DNA of 64,000 nt from Corynebacterium vitaeruminis (lineage in GTDB: Bacteria > Actinomycetota > Actinomycetes > Mycobacteriales > Mycobacteriaceae): the NCBI RefSeq assembly GCF_001054325.1, contig NZ_JVVM01000001.1, forward strand, positions 33,090-97,089, read 5' to 3'. The position numbers and the translations under genes were made by a program. Positions 33,406-42,817 of the stretch are shown one piece after another (the stretch's first letter is position 1; every line of letters starts with the position of its first letter). The notes beneath the pieces are model-generated. The model did no database searches. It saw only the letters and a program-made list of their open reading frames with translations, and was not told the DNA's origin.

Positions 33406-36003
33406 TTAGCTTTCGCTTGAAACCGGCACCTCTGGGTTGAGGTGCCGGTTTTTTATTGTCGGCCGGGACGAGTGTGGATTCTCGGGGCCGTGAGGAGCCG
33501 TGAGGCTAGGCCCATCCAGCCCGGGCAGATGGTCAGGGCGCTGCTTATCGACGACCACGAGTCCCTGGGTCGCCCGAGTCAGTGCAACATACAGGTCCTG
33601 TAGCCCCTGCGGGGATTGCGCCACAATCTGGTCGGGCGCAACGACGATGACTTCGTCGAATTCCAGGCCCTTTGAGGTCGTGATGTCGTAGACCGCGCAG
33701 TTGGTGAGCTTGCTGGCGCGAGTAGCAGGTGTGGCATCGGTGCTAGTCGCGCCGACTGCACCGGCGATATAAGCCGAAGCTCTAGCATCACCAGCGCCGC
33801 CACCAAGAAACTCCCGCACCTCCGCGCGCGTGGCTTCGAGCAACTCTGCCGGGGCGATGACCGCGATCAGGCGATCAGGCTGCGCCACCCGCTCCACATG
33901 CGCCAGCGCCTCCGCCACAGTGGGGGCCTGAACAGGCTTGCGGCCAGTGGCGCGAATAGACTGCGGCGCCTCCAGCTCCGGATCAATCTGGGCCAGGACA
34001 CTAGCGGCAACTTCCATAATCTCAGCTGGGGTGCGGTAGTTGACGGTCAGCTCATGGAGATGCCACCTCGAACCGATGATTGGTTCCAGCACATCGTCCC
34101 AGGTCGCGGCACCTGCGGGGGAACCTGTCTGAGCCACGTCGCCGACGAGGGTCATCCAGCCGTTGGGGCTGCGGCGGCGCAGCATTCGCCAGGCCATCGC
34201 GGAGAGTTCTTGCGCCTCATCGACGATGACATGGCCGTAGGCCCACAGGCGATCCGCCGCCGCTCGCTCGGCGGTGGATCGCAGGTCGCGCTCACGGTGG
34301 CGTTCGGCCAGTGCCTCGGCATCGATGACGTCATACGCTGACAAGATCTCGGCCTCGAAGCCGTCGTCAAGGTCCTGGGAAGCAGAACTGGACAGAGTAT
34401 CCAACGCGCCCTGTGCTTCATCGATGCGGGCCTGCCAATCCTCTTCATCGGCCTCCGCTTCACCAACCGGGCCGAGGAGCTCCGCCAGCTCGTCGAGAAG
34501 CGGGGCATCGGAAGGCATCCAGTCGGTGCCTTCCGGCCGGTAGAGAGCCTCGCGCGTCAGCTCGTCGTAATCGCTGGCAGCGTAGGCGATGGCCTCGCGG
34601 GAACTCAGCAGTTCCGACAGCACCTGCTCGGGCGTAAGCGCAGGCCACAGCTCGTCGAGGATGTCAGCGACTGCCCCGGATTCGTCAATTTCGTCGCGCA
34701 GGTCGGCAACGTCTGTCACGGACAGCAGGTTCTCGCCGCCGAGCGGGTCGGCGCCAATGACCTCGGCCATCTGTGCGGCCAGCAGTTCCACCACGTGATC
34801 TCGGAAAATCGGCCGGGCCAGATTGTGGGGTTTACGAGTCCTCCGCGCACGCGTCCGCGCGGCTTTCACCATTGCCGGCGTGATGGTCAGGGTGATGTTG
34901 TCGTTCCGGACTTCAAGCGGCTCCGCGGGGAGCTCCTGGTAGCCCCGTACGGCTTCGCGCAGGATAGTGAGCATCTCAATCGAGCCCTTAACTTCCTGCG
35001 CAACCAGGGGTTCGGGGTTGTGTCCGTCGATAAGCGCGTCGGAAGCGCGCACGCCGGGGTAGAGATCGGCGATGGTGGTCAGCACCACGCCGGTTTCGCC
35101 GAGGCTCGGCAGCACGCGCGAGATGTAGTCGAGGAATGTCGTGTTCGGGCCGATGATGAGGACGCCGGTTTTCGCCAGCTGATCGCGGTAGGTGTAGAGC
35201 AGCCATGCGACGCGATGCAGCGCCACCGCCGTCTTGCCCGTGCCGGGCCCGCCCTGGACAACCAAGGTGCCGCGAGTGGAGTCGCGAATGATGAGGTCCT
35301 GTTCGCGCTGAATGGTCTCCACAATGCCGCGCATATGGCCGGTGCGCGCTTGATTCATGACTTCGCGCAGCACCGATTCGCCACCGACACCCGCCTCAAC
35401 TTCGGTTTCGGGTGCGCTGTCGGCTTCCTCGCCGGAGAGCCATTCGTCGTCAATGCTGCGAACTTTGCGGCCGTGCGTGCGCAGGTGCCGACGCAGGCTG
35501 ACGCCCTCGGGATGGGCGGTCGTGGCCAGGTAGAACGGACGCGCACCATCGGCACGCCAGTCCATAATGACTGTACGGTAGTCGTCGTCTTCATCGGACA
35601 GGCCGATTCGCCCGATGTATCGCTTATCGACGCTCGCCCCCGGCCCTTCCGCTGCCAAAGGATTGTCGGGGTCTGGGTCATCGATATCGATTCGACCAAA
35701 GACCAGACCAATCTCGGCTGAGCGGTAGCGGTCCAGGTTAGCCTGTAGTCGGTGGTATTCCACCTCGCGTTCAACACGGGCTTGCGGGTCCGGGTCGTCG
35801 ATGAGCATGACCTGGCGCAGGTACTCCTGGTCGCGCTCGCGTGCCCGGTCGAGGAAGCTGAACGCGCGGTCGACGTAGGCCTGTTCGTCAGCGAGGATGC
35901 TTTCTTCTTCTCGCTGTGGTGCTGAACTTGCCTGGTCCGGCAGACCTGCCTGGCCAGTGTGGCCTGCCTGGTTCTGTCCGGGCTTGGATGCGCGCGACGC
36001 CAA
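33406..36003 (-). CDS. HelD/HelR-type superfamily 1 helicase
   Basis: An 865-residue SF1 ATPase. Residues 1-30 are low-complexity. Residues 35-100 form a charged N-terminal coiled coil of HelD type ([20 protein letters not shown]). Walker A is GGPGTGKTAVALHR (251-264); further motifs are IVDEAQELSAMAW, LVGDVAQTGS, VNYRTPAEI and DITTSKGLEFDEVIVV. The long insert in domain 1A and the N-terminal arm distinguish it from UvrD or Rep. HelD proteins remove or recycle stalled RNA polymerase, and actinobacterial HelR relatives also displace rifampicin. The start is TTG with AGGAG 7 nt upstream. Confidence 0.85.
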   Translation of the reverse strand: MASRASKPGQNQAGHTGQAGLPDQASSAPQREEESILADEQAYVDRAFSFLDRARERDQEYLRQVMLIDDPDPQARVEREVEYHRLQANLDRYRSAEIGLVFGRIDIDDPDPDNPLAAEGPGASVDKRYIGRIGLSDEDDDYRTVIMDWRADGARPFYLATTAHPEGVSLRRHLRTHGRKVRSIDDEWLSGEEADSAPETEVEAGVGGESVLREVMNQARTGHMRGIVETIQREQDLIIRDSTRGTLVVQGGPGTGKTAVALHRVAWLLYTYRDQLAKTGVLIIGPNTTFLDYISRVLPSLGETGVVLTTIADLYPGVRASDALIDGHNPEPLVAQEVKGSIEMLTILREAVRGYQELPAEPLEVRNDNITLTITPAMVKAARTRARRTRKPHNLARPIFRDHVVELLAAQMAEVIGADPLGGENLLSVTDVADLRDEIDESGAVADILDELWPALTPEQVLSELLSSREAIAYAASDYDELTREALYRPEGTDWMPSDAPLLDELAELLGPVGEAEADEEDWQARIDEAQGALDTLSSSASQDLDDGFEAEILSAYDVIDAEALAERHRERDLRSTAERAAADRLWAYGHVIVDEAQELSAMAWRMLRRRSPNGWMTLVGDVAQTGSPAGAATWDDVLEPIIGSRWHLHELTVNYRTPAEIMEVAASVLAQIDPELEAPQSIRATGRKPVQAPTVAEALAHVERVAQPDRLIAVIAPAELLEATRAEVREFLGGGAGDARASAYIAGAVGATSTDATPATRASKLTNCAVYDITTSKGLEFDEVIVVAPDQIVAQSPQGLQDLYVALTRATQGLVVVDKQRPDHLPGLDGPSLTAPHGPENPHSSRPTIKNRHLNPEVPVSSES
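33419..33454 (+). terminator. usp terminator, embedded in the helD coding end
   Basis: AAACCGGCACCTC/GAGGTGCCGGTTT stem, 6-nt loop, T-run to 33454. On the minus strand the same bases encode residues RHLNPEVPVS at the helicase C-terminus. Confidence 0.9.
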
Positions 36004-36206
36004 CCTGGTCTCCTCGACGATTCGTAAAAGTGGTGCTAATTGATGTGCTGAATGAATATAAAAATATGAAAACGCCCCCGCACGCGTAGTGGCGTGGGGA
36101 GCGTTTAAGTATACCGCCTTAACTGCTGCAGCAAACTTACTGCAGGCGAGTGTAGGCTGTCTTGTTTTTAGGCCTGCTGTTTAGCGAGCCTTACTGCCAA
36201 CCCGGT
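36004..36206 (-). terminator. Region with terminator downstream of the DoxX gene
   Basis: On the minus strand AAACGCTCCCC...GGGGGCGTTTT (36069-36107) forms a strong stem with T residues, 100 nt past the DoxX gene. The remainder is low in features. GAGGAGACC just before the helicase TTG is its ribosome-binding site. Confidence 0.7.
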
Positions 36207-37118
36207 TTAGCGAGCGGACTTGATGGTCTTCTCGGCCTTCTTAGCGCGCTTGTTGGCCTGCTTCTGAGCCTTCTTAGCGGACTTCTTGGCCTCCTTGGAA
36301 GCCTTCTCGGCGCGCTTGCGCAGTTCCTTGCGCTGCTTGCGAGAGTCCTTCTTGAAGTCCTTGCCCAGGTCCTCGGCGTAGTCGCGAGCGTCCTCGGCGA
36401 GTTCGGTGGCCTTGGCGATCCAGTCGTCCTTGTTGTCTTCGACGTAGCTCTTAGCGGTGTCGAAAGCATCGGTGACCTGCGCGCGCCAGCCGTCCTTGTT
36501 CTCCTCGACGTATTCACGAGCCTCATCGGTGGCCTCAGAAGCGCGGTCGCGGAGCTGGCCAGCCTTCTCGCGGACGTTGTCGCCGGCAGAAGCGAAGGCG
36601 GCGCTGATTTCCTCGGAGCGCTGCTCGGCCTCAGACTTGGTCGGTAGTGCGGCCTGCACCTTCTTGTTCAGCTGCTTGCCAGCCTTCTCAGCGCGCCAAG
36701 CGACGCCCGGCTTGCCGTCGGTGTCGGCGGTAGCCAGGAATAGGCCACCCAGCAGGCCAATGTTGGTGAGGAAGCCAGTACGGCGAGCTGCCTTTTCCTT
36801 CTCATCCTGGGTCTCCCAGAATGCGTGGCGAGCCAACATCGTCGGAATCTGTGCAGCGACCAGGGCGGTTGCGGACAGGCGTGGAGCCTTGCCCAGGGCG
36901 TAGAGGGAACCAGCGGCAACCTTGGTGCCGGCGATGGTCTGGACAACGAGCTTCTCGTTGTCTGGCACGTACTTGTTGTACTGGTTCGGGGTTACGGAGC
37001 GGACGCGGGCAATCAGGTCACGTGCGCCCTCTTCATGATCCTGCTGGTGAATCAGCGTGTCGACGCCGTCGGCAACAAAAACCGAGGCCAGCATTGGTCG
37101 GGCAAACTTGCGAATCAT
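36207..37118 (-). CDS. DoxX-family membrane protein with long basic C-terminal tail
   Basis: A 303-residue protein. Residues 1 to about 145 form a DoxX domain (IRKFARPMLASVFVADGVDTL; VVQTIAGTKVAAGSLYALGK; NIGLLGGLFLA), a small membrane redox-associated module. Residues 150-250 are predicted amphipathic helices with repeated EEN/EDNK-D-W motifs. The final 55 residues are almost purely Lys, Ala, Arg, Glu and Gln (KKSAKKAQKQANKRAKKAEK), like the tails of histone-like proteins. AAAGGAG lies 9 nt before the ATG. The tail is probably cytoplasmic and could bind nucleic acid or the inner membrane surface (inference). Confidence 0.83.
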   Translation of the reverse strand: MIRKFARPMLASVFVADGVDTLIHQQDHEEGARDLIARVRSVTPNQYNKYVPDNEKLVVQTIAGTKVAAGSLYALGKAPRLSATALVAAQIPTMLARHAFWETQDEKEKAARRTGFLTNIGLLGGLFLATADTDGKPGVAWRAEKAGKQLNKKVQAALPTKSEAEQRSEEISAAFASAGDNVREKAGQLRDRASEATDEAREYVEENKDGWRAQVTDAFDTAKSYVEDNKDDWIAKATELAEDARDYAEDLGKDFKKDSRKQRKELRKRAEKASKEAKKSAKKAQKQANKRAKKAEKTIKSAR

Positions 37119-37346
37119 CTAAATTCCATCTCCTTTGTCGTCCAGATGAAACCGTATTTCCGGCCATCTGGTCGCTGTATTCCACTATTAATCCTACGCA
37201 GCCCGGCCTATTTGTGTTGGGGGAATGGCGAGTTTTTTAGGCTCGACACACCGTGTGCTGCAAAAACCCATGCGAGCATAGGCCGGCGCCGTCGACTACG
37301 CACGGCTGACTACGCACAGTCATCGCCCAGTGCACTACGCACAGCG
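37119..37346. other. Intergenic region with ACTACGCAC repeats
   Basis: Upstream sequence for the DoxX gene plus the 3' flank of the MBL gene. Three copies of ACTACGCAC lie at 37295, 37309 and 37334, just past the MBL stop codon. No gene seen. Confidence 0.4.
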
Positions 37347-38054
37347 CTACCAACCGCGCTCGCGCCAGTTATCCACCTCGGGGCTTTCGACACCGACCGT
37401 GGTGTCCTTACCGTGGCCGGGGTGAATCACCGAATCGGCGGGGTAGACGCTGAAGACGCGGCTCTCGACATCGTCGATAAGCTGCGTGAAATCCTCGGGC
37501 GAGTACGTTTTGCCGACACCGCCTGGGAAAATGCTGTCACCGACGAAGAGATGGTGTGACGGGGCGTCGTCGGAAAGCGCGTCGGCCTCCTTGGCGGACA
37601 GGCTGAGGCAGAGGCCGCCCTTGGTGTGCCCGCGCAGGATGAAAGTGGGCAGCGTAATGTCCTGGCCGAAAGTAATGGTTTCGCCGCCGTCGAGTTGCTG
37701 GTCGGCTGGCTCGGGAATGTCCTCGGCGTCGAGGCCGGAGGTGATGTGGCGAGCGGGGAAGGCCTCCAGGAGCTCGCCGAGGGCCTGGACATGATCGCCG
37801 TGGGAGTGCGTGGTGACAATCGTGCGCACCTGCGCGCCGACGTGCTCAACCAGACGAATCAGGTGGTCGGCATCCGTGGCGGCGTCGATAAGTAGAGAAT
37901 TGTCGGGTTCGCGGGAGTCGACCAAAAGGTAGACGTTATTTTCCATCGGTCCGACGGAGGTCTTATAAATGGTGATATTGCCGTAGTCAATGCGCTCAAC
38001 GCCGCGCGTGCTCGGCGAGTTGGAGTAGGGGCTGATTGTGATGTCGTCATTCAT
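37347..38054 (-). CDS. MBL-fold metallo-hydrolase (glyoxalase II-like)
   Basis: A 235-residue metallo-beta-lactamase fold protein. Metal ligands are in TTHSHGDHVQAL, in the His of RGHTKGGLCL-type segments, in the Asp of FVGDSIFPGGVG and in the C-terminal VIHPGHGKDTTVG. The overall pattern resembles glyoxalase II or mycothiol-dependent hydrolases, but the substrate is unproven. TACCCT lies 7 nt before the ATG (leaderless). It is divergent from uvrA. Confidence 0.83.
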   Translation of the reverse strand: MNDDITISPYSNSPSTRGVERIDYGNITIYKTSVGPMENNVYLLVDSREPDNSLLIDAATDADHLIRLVEHVGAQVRTIVTTHSHGDHVQALGELLEAFPARHITSGLDAEDIPEPADQQLDGGETITFGQDITLPTFILRGHTKGGLCLSLSAKEADALSDDAPSHHLFVGDSIFPGGVGKTYSPEDFTQLIDDVESRVFSVYPADSVIHPGHGKDTTVGVESPEVDNWRERGW

Positions 38055-38061
38055 GCGCCCC

Positions 38062-38067
38062 AGGGTA
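38062..38067 (-). promoter_or_regulatory. MBL gene -10 box (leaderless)
   Basis: Minus-strand TACCCT, 7 nt before the ATG at 38054. Confidence 0.4.
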
Positions 38068-38148
38068 ATGAGGTGCCGGTCGCCGCGCTAGGAACGCCGC
38101 TCAACGTCGAGTTCCTGAACACATGTGCGAAAAATTGGCTATGACCTG

Positions 38149-38154
38149 TAGACT
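38149..38154 (+). promoter_or_regulatory. Possible uvrA -10 box
   Basis: TAGACT, 39 nt before the GTG start. A GAGG (38181-38184) ribosome-binding site lies between, so this transcript would have a short leader. Confidence 0.35.
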
Positions 38155-38193
38155 GGTCGGCAGTAAATCGTCGACGAATTGAGGTTTCCCACT

Positions 38194-41046
38194 GTGGCTG
38201 AACGTCTAGTGGTCAGAGGCGCCCGTGAGCATAATCTGCAGGGTGTTGACATCGATTTGCCCAGAGACAAGATGGTGGTTTTCACCGGTCTGTCGGGTTC
38301 GGGTAAATCGTCACTGGCATTTGACACAATTTTTGCCGAGGGCCAGCGTCGCTATGTGGAGTCGCTGAGCTCCTATGCGCGCATGTTCCTGGGGCAGATG
38401 GAAAAGCCCGATGTGGAGATGATTGAGGGGCTCTCGCCAGCGGTGTCGATTGACCAGAAGTCGACGAACCGCAACCCGCGCTCGACTGTCGGAACGATTA
38501 CGGAAGTGTATGACTACCTGCGTCTGCTCTACGCTCGCACCGGTACGCCGCACTGTCCGACCTGCGGGGAAGTGATCTCATCACAGACTCCGCAGCAGAT
38601 TGTCGATCAGGTCATGGAAATGCCGGAGGGCGCCAAATTCCAGGTTCTCGCACCCGTCGTGCGCACACGCAAGGGTGAGTTCGTCGACCTGTTTGAACGC
38701 CTCGCATCCGAGGGCTACGCACGCGTCATCGTCGATGGTGAAATGCATCGCCTGACTGATCCGCCGAAGCTGAAGAAACAGGTCAAGCATGACATCGATG
38801 TCGTCATCGACCGTCTCCAGGTAAAGGATTCGCAGCAGCGCAGGCTCACCGATTCCGTCGAAACGGCGCTTTTGCTTGCCGGCGGAGTCGTGGTCATCGA
38901 CGCAGTCGGGCTAGAGGCAGACGACCCGAGGCGTACTCAGCGGTTCTCGGAGAAGATGGCCTGCCCGAATGGGCACCGCATTGCTATCGATGAGCTGGAG
39001 CCACGGTCATTCTCCTTTAACTCGCCATATGGTGCCTGCCCGGAGTGTGACGGCATTGGCACCAAGCTGGAGGTGGATACGGACCTGGTTATTCCAGATC
39101 CGTCACTGCCGACGATTGAGGCCATTGCGCCGTGGCGGCAGACGCTGAACAAGAAGTATTTTGAAAAGTTGGTCGTGGGTCTTGCCACCGAGATGAGCTT
39201 TGATCCGACCGTGCCTTTTGATGAGCTCACGGCACCGCAGCGCAAGGCTCTGCTGCACGGTTCCAGCCATAAGGTCACGGTGCGGTACCGAAACCGGTAC
39301 GGCCGCACGCGCCAGTACACGGCACCGTTTGAGGGTGTGATGCCGTACCTGCATCGCAAGCTGTCACAGGCGGAGAGCGAGTCGCAGAAGGATCGCTTCC
39401 AGGGATACATGCGTGAGGTGCCCTGCCCGGCATGTAGCGGCACTCGTCTGCGTCCGGAGATTCTTTCGGTGACGCTGGATTCGGCGGAGTTTGGGCAGAA
39501 GAATATTGCCGAGCTCACGGAGCTGTCGGTCCACGACGGTTCGGCATTCCTCAACTCGCTGACCCTGGGTAAGCGCGAGGAGATGATTGCCGGTCGTGTC
39601 CTGCGTGAGGTACAGGCTCGTCTGAAGTTCCTCCTGGACGTTGGCTTGGACTACCTGTCCCTATCTCGTTCGGCGGGCACGCTCTCCGGTGGTGAGGCAC
39701 AGCGAATCCGTCTGGCCACCCAGATTGGTTCGGGCCTTGCTGGTGTGCTCTATGTTCTGGATGAGCCATCGATTGGTCTTCACCAGCGCGATAACAACCG
39801 CCTGATCAAGACTTTGAAGAACTTGCGCGACCTGGGCAATACCCTGATTGTGGTCGAGCATGATGAGGACACGATTCGCGAGGCCGATTGGCTGGTCGAC
39901 ATCGGACCAAAGGCCGGTGAATACGGCGGTCAGATTGTTTACCAGGGTGAACCGACCGGCATTGTTGACTGTGAAGAGTCGCTGACAGGTGCGTATCTCT
40001 CGGGTCGTCGGGTGTTGGCGGTGCCGGAGAACCGTCGTGCGATTGATAAGTCGCGCATGGTGACGGTCAAGGGCGCTCGCGAAAACAACCTGAAAAAGAT
40101 CGACGTGAAGTTCCCGCTCGGTGTACTGACCTGCGTCACGGGTGTTTCCGGTTCGGGCAAATCCACCTTGGTCAACGAAATTCTGGCCAAGGTGATGAGC
40201 AACGAGCTCAACGGTGCTCGGCAGGTGCCGGGTCGACACAGCCGCGTGGAGGGGCTGGATCAGCTGGACAAACTGGTGCAGGTTGACCAGTCGCCGATTG
40301 GTCGCACCCCGCGTTCCAACCCAGCGACGTACACCGGCGTGTTCGACAAGATCCGCAACCTCTTCGCAGAGACGCAAGAGGCCAAGGTTCGCGGCTATAA
40401 GCCCGGTCGCTTCAGCTTCAACGTCAAGGGCGGTCGTTGTGAGGCGTGTAAGGGTGACGGCACCATCAAAATTGAGATGAACTTCCTGCCGGATGTCTAC
40501 GTGCCCTGCGAGGTTTGCCACGGCGCGCGCTACAACCGCGAAACGCTGGAAGTTCGCTACAAGGGCAAGACCATCGCCGAGGTGCTGGACATGCCCATCT
40601 CCGAGGCAGCGGAGTTCTTCGAGCCGATTCAGTCGATTGCGCGTTACCTTAATACGCTTGTCGACGTCGGCCTGGGCTATGTCCGCCTCGGGCAGGCGGC
40701 AACCACGCTCTCGGGTGGTGAGGCTCAGCGCGTGAAGCTGGCCAGTGAGCTGCAGAAGCGCTCTAATGGTCGCACGGTTTACATCTTGGATGAGCCGACC
40801 ACGGGTCTGCATTTTGAGGACATCCGCAAGCTCATGCTGGTATTGCAGGGGCTGGTGGACAAGGGCAATACCGTCATTGTCATTGAGCACAATTTGGATG
40901 TCATCAAGTCTGCGGACTGGATTATCGACATGGGGCCGGAGGGCGGCTCCGGCGGTGGCACCGTGGTTGTGGAAGGCACGCCGGAGGACGTCGCGAAGTG
41001 TTCCGGTTCCCACACCGGGGAGTATCTGAAACCGCTGCTTAAGTAG
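38194..41046 (+). CDS. uvrA: Excinuclease ABC subunit A
   Basis: A 950-residue ABC-type DNA-damage sensor of nucleotide excision repair. Two ATPase modules are present: Walker A sites [12 protein letters not shown] (N-terminal) and [13 protein letters not shown] (C-terminal), each with its LSGGEAQR signature and [14 protein letters not shown] Walker B. Zinc-binding cysteines are in [16 protein letters not shown] and CPACSGTR in the first half and CEACKGDG with [11 protein letters not shown] in the second. The GTG at 38194 ([18 protein letters not shown]) matches the family start; an upstream TTG at 38179 is possible but overlaps the ribosome-binding site. Confidence 0.97.
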   Translation: MAERLVVRGAREHNLQGVDIDLPRDKMVVFTGLSGSGKSSLAFDTIFAEGQRRYVESLSSYARMFLGQMEKPDVEMIEGLSPAVSIDQKSTNRNPRSTVGTITEVYDYLRLLYARTGTPHCPTCGEVISSQTPQQIVDQVMEMPEGAKFQVLAPVVRTRKGEFVDLFERLASEGYARVIVDGEMHRLTDPPKLKKQVKHDIDVVIDRLQVKDSQQRRLTDSVETALLLAGGVVVIDAVGLEADDPRRTQRFSEKMACPNGHRIAIDELEPRSFSFNSPYGACPECDGIGTKLEVDTDLVIPDPSLPTIEAIAPWRQTLNKKYFEKLVVGLATEMSFDPTVPFDELTAPQRKALLHGSSHKVTVRYRNRYGRTRQYTAPFEGVMPYLHRKLSQAESESQKDRFQGYMREVPCPACSGTRLRPEILSVTLDSAEFGQKNIAELTELSVHDGSAFLNSLTLGKREEMIAGRVLREVQARLKFLLDVGLDYLSLSRSAGTLSGGEAQRIRLATQIGSGLAGVLYVLDEPSIGLHQRDNNRLIKTLKNLRDLGNTLIVVEHDEDTIREADWLVDIGPKAGEYGGQIVYQGEPTGIVDCEESLTGAYLSGRRVLAVPENRRAIDKSRMVTVKGARENNLKKIDVKFPLGVLTCVTGVSGSGKSTLVNEILAKVMSNELNGARQVPGRHSRVEGLDQLDKLVQVDQSPIGRTPRSNPATYTGVFDKIRNLFAETQEAKVRGYKPGRFSFNVKGGRCEACKGDGTIKIEMNFLPDVYVPCEVCHGARYNRETLEVRYKGKTIAEVLDMPISEAAEFFEPIQSIARYLNTLVDVGLGYVRLGQAATTLSGGEAQRVKLASELQKRSNGRTVYILDEPTTGLHFEDIRKLMLVLQGLVDKGNTVIVIEHNLDVIKSADWIIDMGPEGGSGGGTVVVEGTPEDVAKCSGSHTGEYLKPLLK

Positions 41047-41384
41047 TTAAGTTGCGGCAAACGTCGGCACGCTGGGGTGGGTTTTGGTATGCGAGCGCAG
41101 CTGTGTTAACATCTCGTCTACGACCGCCAGAATGTGATGGTTGCTGCCTTCGGGGAGCAATTAGCTGCATTCGGCAGCGAAGAGGATTTAAGTCCCACCC
41201 TTGGTGCGCCAAAGAATTACGGTAGTGCCGGGGTCCACCCTAATCGGTGATGTCACATCGCACGATTGGAAGGCGTCCTTATACAGTGTGTAGTAATCCG
41301 CTGTAGACGCGTGGCTTTTCTTCCTTTCCCGCTTGCTATCGCGGTTTGAAACGAAGATTGTTCAGGTTCAACCTAGGAGGCCAC
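41047..41384 (+). promoter_or_regulatory. infC promoter and structured leader
   Basis: About 340 bp without a gene. TTGGTA (41084-41089), 17-nt spacer, TAACAT (41107-41112) form a plausible promoter, giving a leader of roughly 265 nt. The leader begins with two adjacent hairpins: TTGCTGCC-TTCG-GGGAGCAA (41141-41160, a UUCG tetraloop) and GCTGC-ATTCG-GCAGC (41164-41178). A third, ATCG...CGAT, follows near 41240-41265. AGGAGG (41375-41380) is the infC ribosome-binding site. Confidence 0.5.
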
Positions 41385-41909
41385 ATCAGCGCTGAAGCTC
41401 GTATTAACGAGGATATTCGAGTACCGGAAGTCCGCCTTGTAGGACCGAATGGTGAGCAGGTGGGCGTTGTCCGTACCGGTGACGCACTCAAGCTCGCTTA
41501 CGAAGCAGACCTTGACTTGGTTGAGGTTGCTCCGCGAGCTAAGCCACCGGTCGCCAAGATTATGGACTACGGCAAGTTCAAGTACGAACAAGCCCAGAAG
41601 GCACGCGAGGCTCGAAAGAACCAGCAGCAGACTGTGGTCAAGGAGCAGAAGTTCCGTCCGAAGATTGATGACCACGACTACGAAACCAAGAAGAACAACG
41701 TTGTTCGTTTCTTGGAAAAGGGTTCGAAGGTCAAGGTCACGATCATGTTCCGTGGCCGCGAACAGTCTCGTCCAGAACTGGGATTCCGCCTGTTGGAGCG
41801 TCTGGCCGCCGATGTCGAAGAGTACGGCATCGTTGAGTCTCGCCCGAAGCAGGACGGTCGCAACATGACTATGGTCCTGGGGCCGGTTCGGAATAAGGGT
41901 AAGAAGTAA
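41385..41909 (+). CDS. infC: Translation initiation factor IF-3 (ATC start)
   Basis: A 174-residue IF-3, which keeps ribosomal subunits apart and proofreads start codons. The N-terminal domain has [21 protein letters not shown] and the C-terminal domain [23 protein letters not shown]. The frame is open back to a TTG at 41346. However, a perfect AGGAGG (41375-41380) lies inside that extension, just ahead of an ATC codon whose downstream sequence (SAEARINE) is the normal corynebacterial IF-3 start. The start codon is therefore read as ATC. Rare non-AUG starts in infC are a known device by which IF-3 represses its own translation. Confidence 0.93.
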   Translation: MSAEARINEDIRVPEVRLVGPNGEQVGVVRTGDALKLAYEADLDLVEVAPRAKPPVAKIMDYGKFKYEQAQKAREARKNQQQTVVKEQKFRPKIDDHDYETKKNNVVRFLEKGSKVKVTIMFRGREQSRPELGFRLLERLAADVEEYGIVESRPKQDGRNMTMVLGPVRNKGKK

Positions 41910-41985
41910 CCGACCTGACCAGAAATGGTTGTAAACGAGATTTTTGCGCCACGAGCGTCAAAGATCGGTAGGGGAGAGTTTTAAC

Positions 41986-42180
41986 ATGAAGCAGAAGACC
42001 CACAAGGGCACCGCAAAGCGCATCAAGGTTACCGGTTCCGGCAAGCTGCGCCGCGAGCAGGCTAACCGCCGCCACCTCCTGGAGGGCAAGCCGTCCACTC
42101 GTACCCGTCGCCTGAAGGGCACCACGGACGTTGCGAAGTCGGACGTCAAGCGCGTCAAGCGTCTGCTGGGCAAGGCTTAA
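41986..42180 (+). CDS. rpmI: 50S ribosomal protein L35
   Basis: A 64-residue basic protein with the L35 signature [23 protein letters not shown]. The open frame extends upstream to 41944, but AGGGGAGAG about 10 nt before the ATG at 41986 fixes the start. It lies 76 bp after infC in the standard infC-rpmI-rplT operon. Confidence 0.97.
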   Translation: MKQKTHKGTAKRIKVTGSGKLRREQANRRHLLEGKPSTRTRRLKGTTDVAKSDVKRVKRLLGKA

Positions 42181-42257
42181 TTTTTCAAGCCTCGTCCCAG
42201 GGCAATCGCCCTCTTAATTTCACTAGTTCTTAAAGACAACGAAAAGGAAGTATCACC

Positions 42258-42641
42258 GTGGCACGTGTGAAGCGGTCTGTTAACGCTAAGAAGAAGCGTC
42301 GCGAAGTTCTCGATTCCGCAAAGGGCTACCGTGGTCAGCGCTCCCGCCTGTACCGCAAGGCCAAGGAGCAGATGCTCCACTCCAAGACTTACGAGTTCCG
42401 CGATCGCCGCCACCGTAAGGGTCAGTTCCGTCGCCTGTGGATTCAGCGCATCAACGCTGCTGCCCGCGCTAACGACATCACCTACAACCGCTTCATCCAG
42501 GGCCTGAACCTGGCTGGCGTTGAGGTTGACCGTAAGAACCTGGCTGAGATGGCTGTCAACGACCCGCAGGCATTCGCTGCTCTGGTCAAGGTCGCTAAGG
42601 ACGCCCTGCCGGAGGACGTCAACGCTCCTGCTGCTAAGTAA
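42258..42641 (+). CDS. rplT: 50S ribosomal protein L20
   Basis: A 127-residue 23S-rRNA-binding protein required early in 50S assembly. It opens [31 protein letters not shown] and includes [21 protein letters not shown]. The start is GTG with AAAGGAAG about 8 nt upstream. The last ten residues are an Ala/Pro/Lys tail. It is the last gene of the operon, followed by a terminator. Confidence 0.97.
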   Translation: MARVKRSVNAKKKRREVLDSAKGYRGQRSRLYRKAKEQMLHSKTYEFRDRRHRKGQFRRLWIQRINAAARANDITYNRFIQGLNLAGVEVDRKNLAEMAVNDPQAFAALVKVAKDALPEDVNAPAAK

Positions 42642-42716
42642 AGCAGCTACGAGGTAACTCGTACGTAGCGTCGGCAAGCGCCTGTAACTGGCAGCGCAGT
42701 CTTGCCAACTTCTTTG

Positions 42717-42763
42717 AAAACCACCGTCGATTGGGTTTGTGAACAACCCCGGCGGTGGTTTTT
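42717..42763 (+). terminator. infC-rpmI-rplT operon terminator
   Basis: AAAACCACCG/CGGTGGTTTT stem with an inner GGG/CCC pairing, then T residues, about 75 nt after rplT. Confidence 0.85.
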
Positions 42764-42803
42764 CGTATTCCCACTGGCAGTTATGATTCCCGATCCACAC
42801 CAC

Positions 42804-42809
42804 TAGGAT
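42804..42809 (+). promoter_or_regulatory. -10 box of the rRNA methyltransferase gene (leaderless)
   Basis: TAGGAT, 8 nt before the ATG at 42818; a weak -35 (TTATGA) lies 17 nt upstream. Confidence 0.45.
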
Positions 42810-42817
42810 TAGTCACT

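Noticed and set aside
38179..38193. TTG at 38179 as the uvrA start
   Set aside because: It overlaps the GAGG ribosome-binding site, and the family N-terminus aligns from the GTG at 38194.
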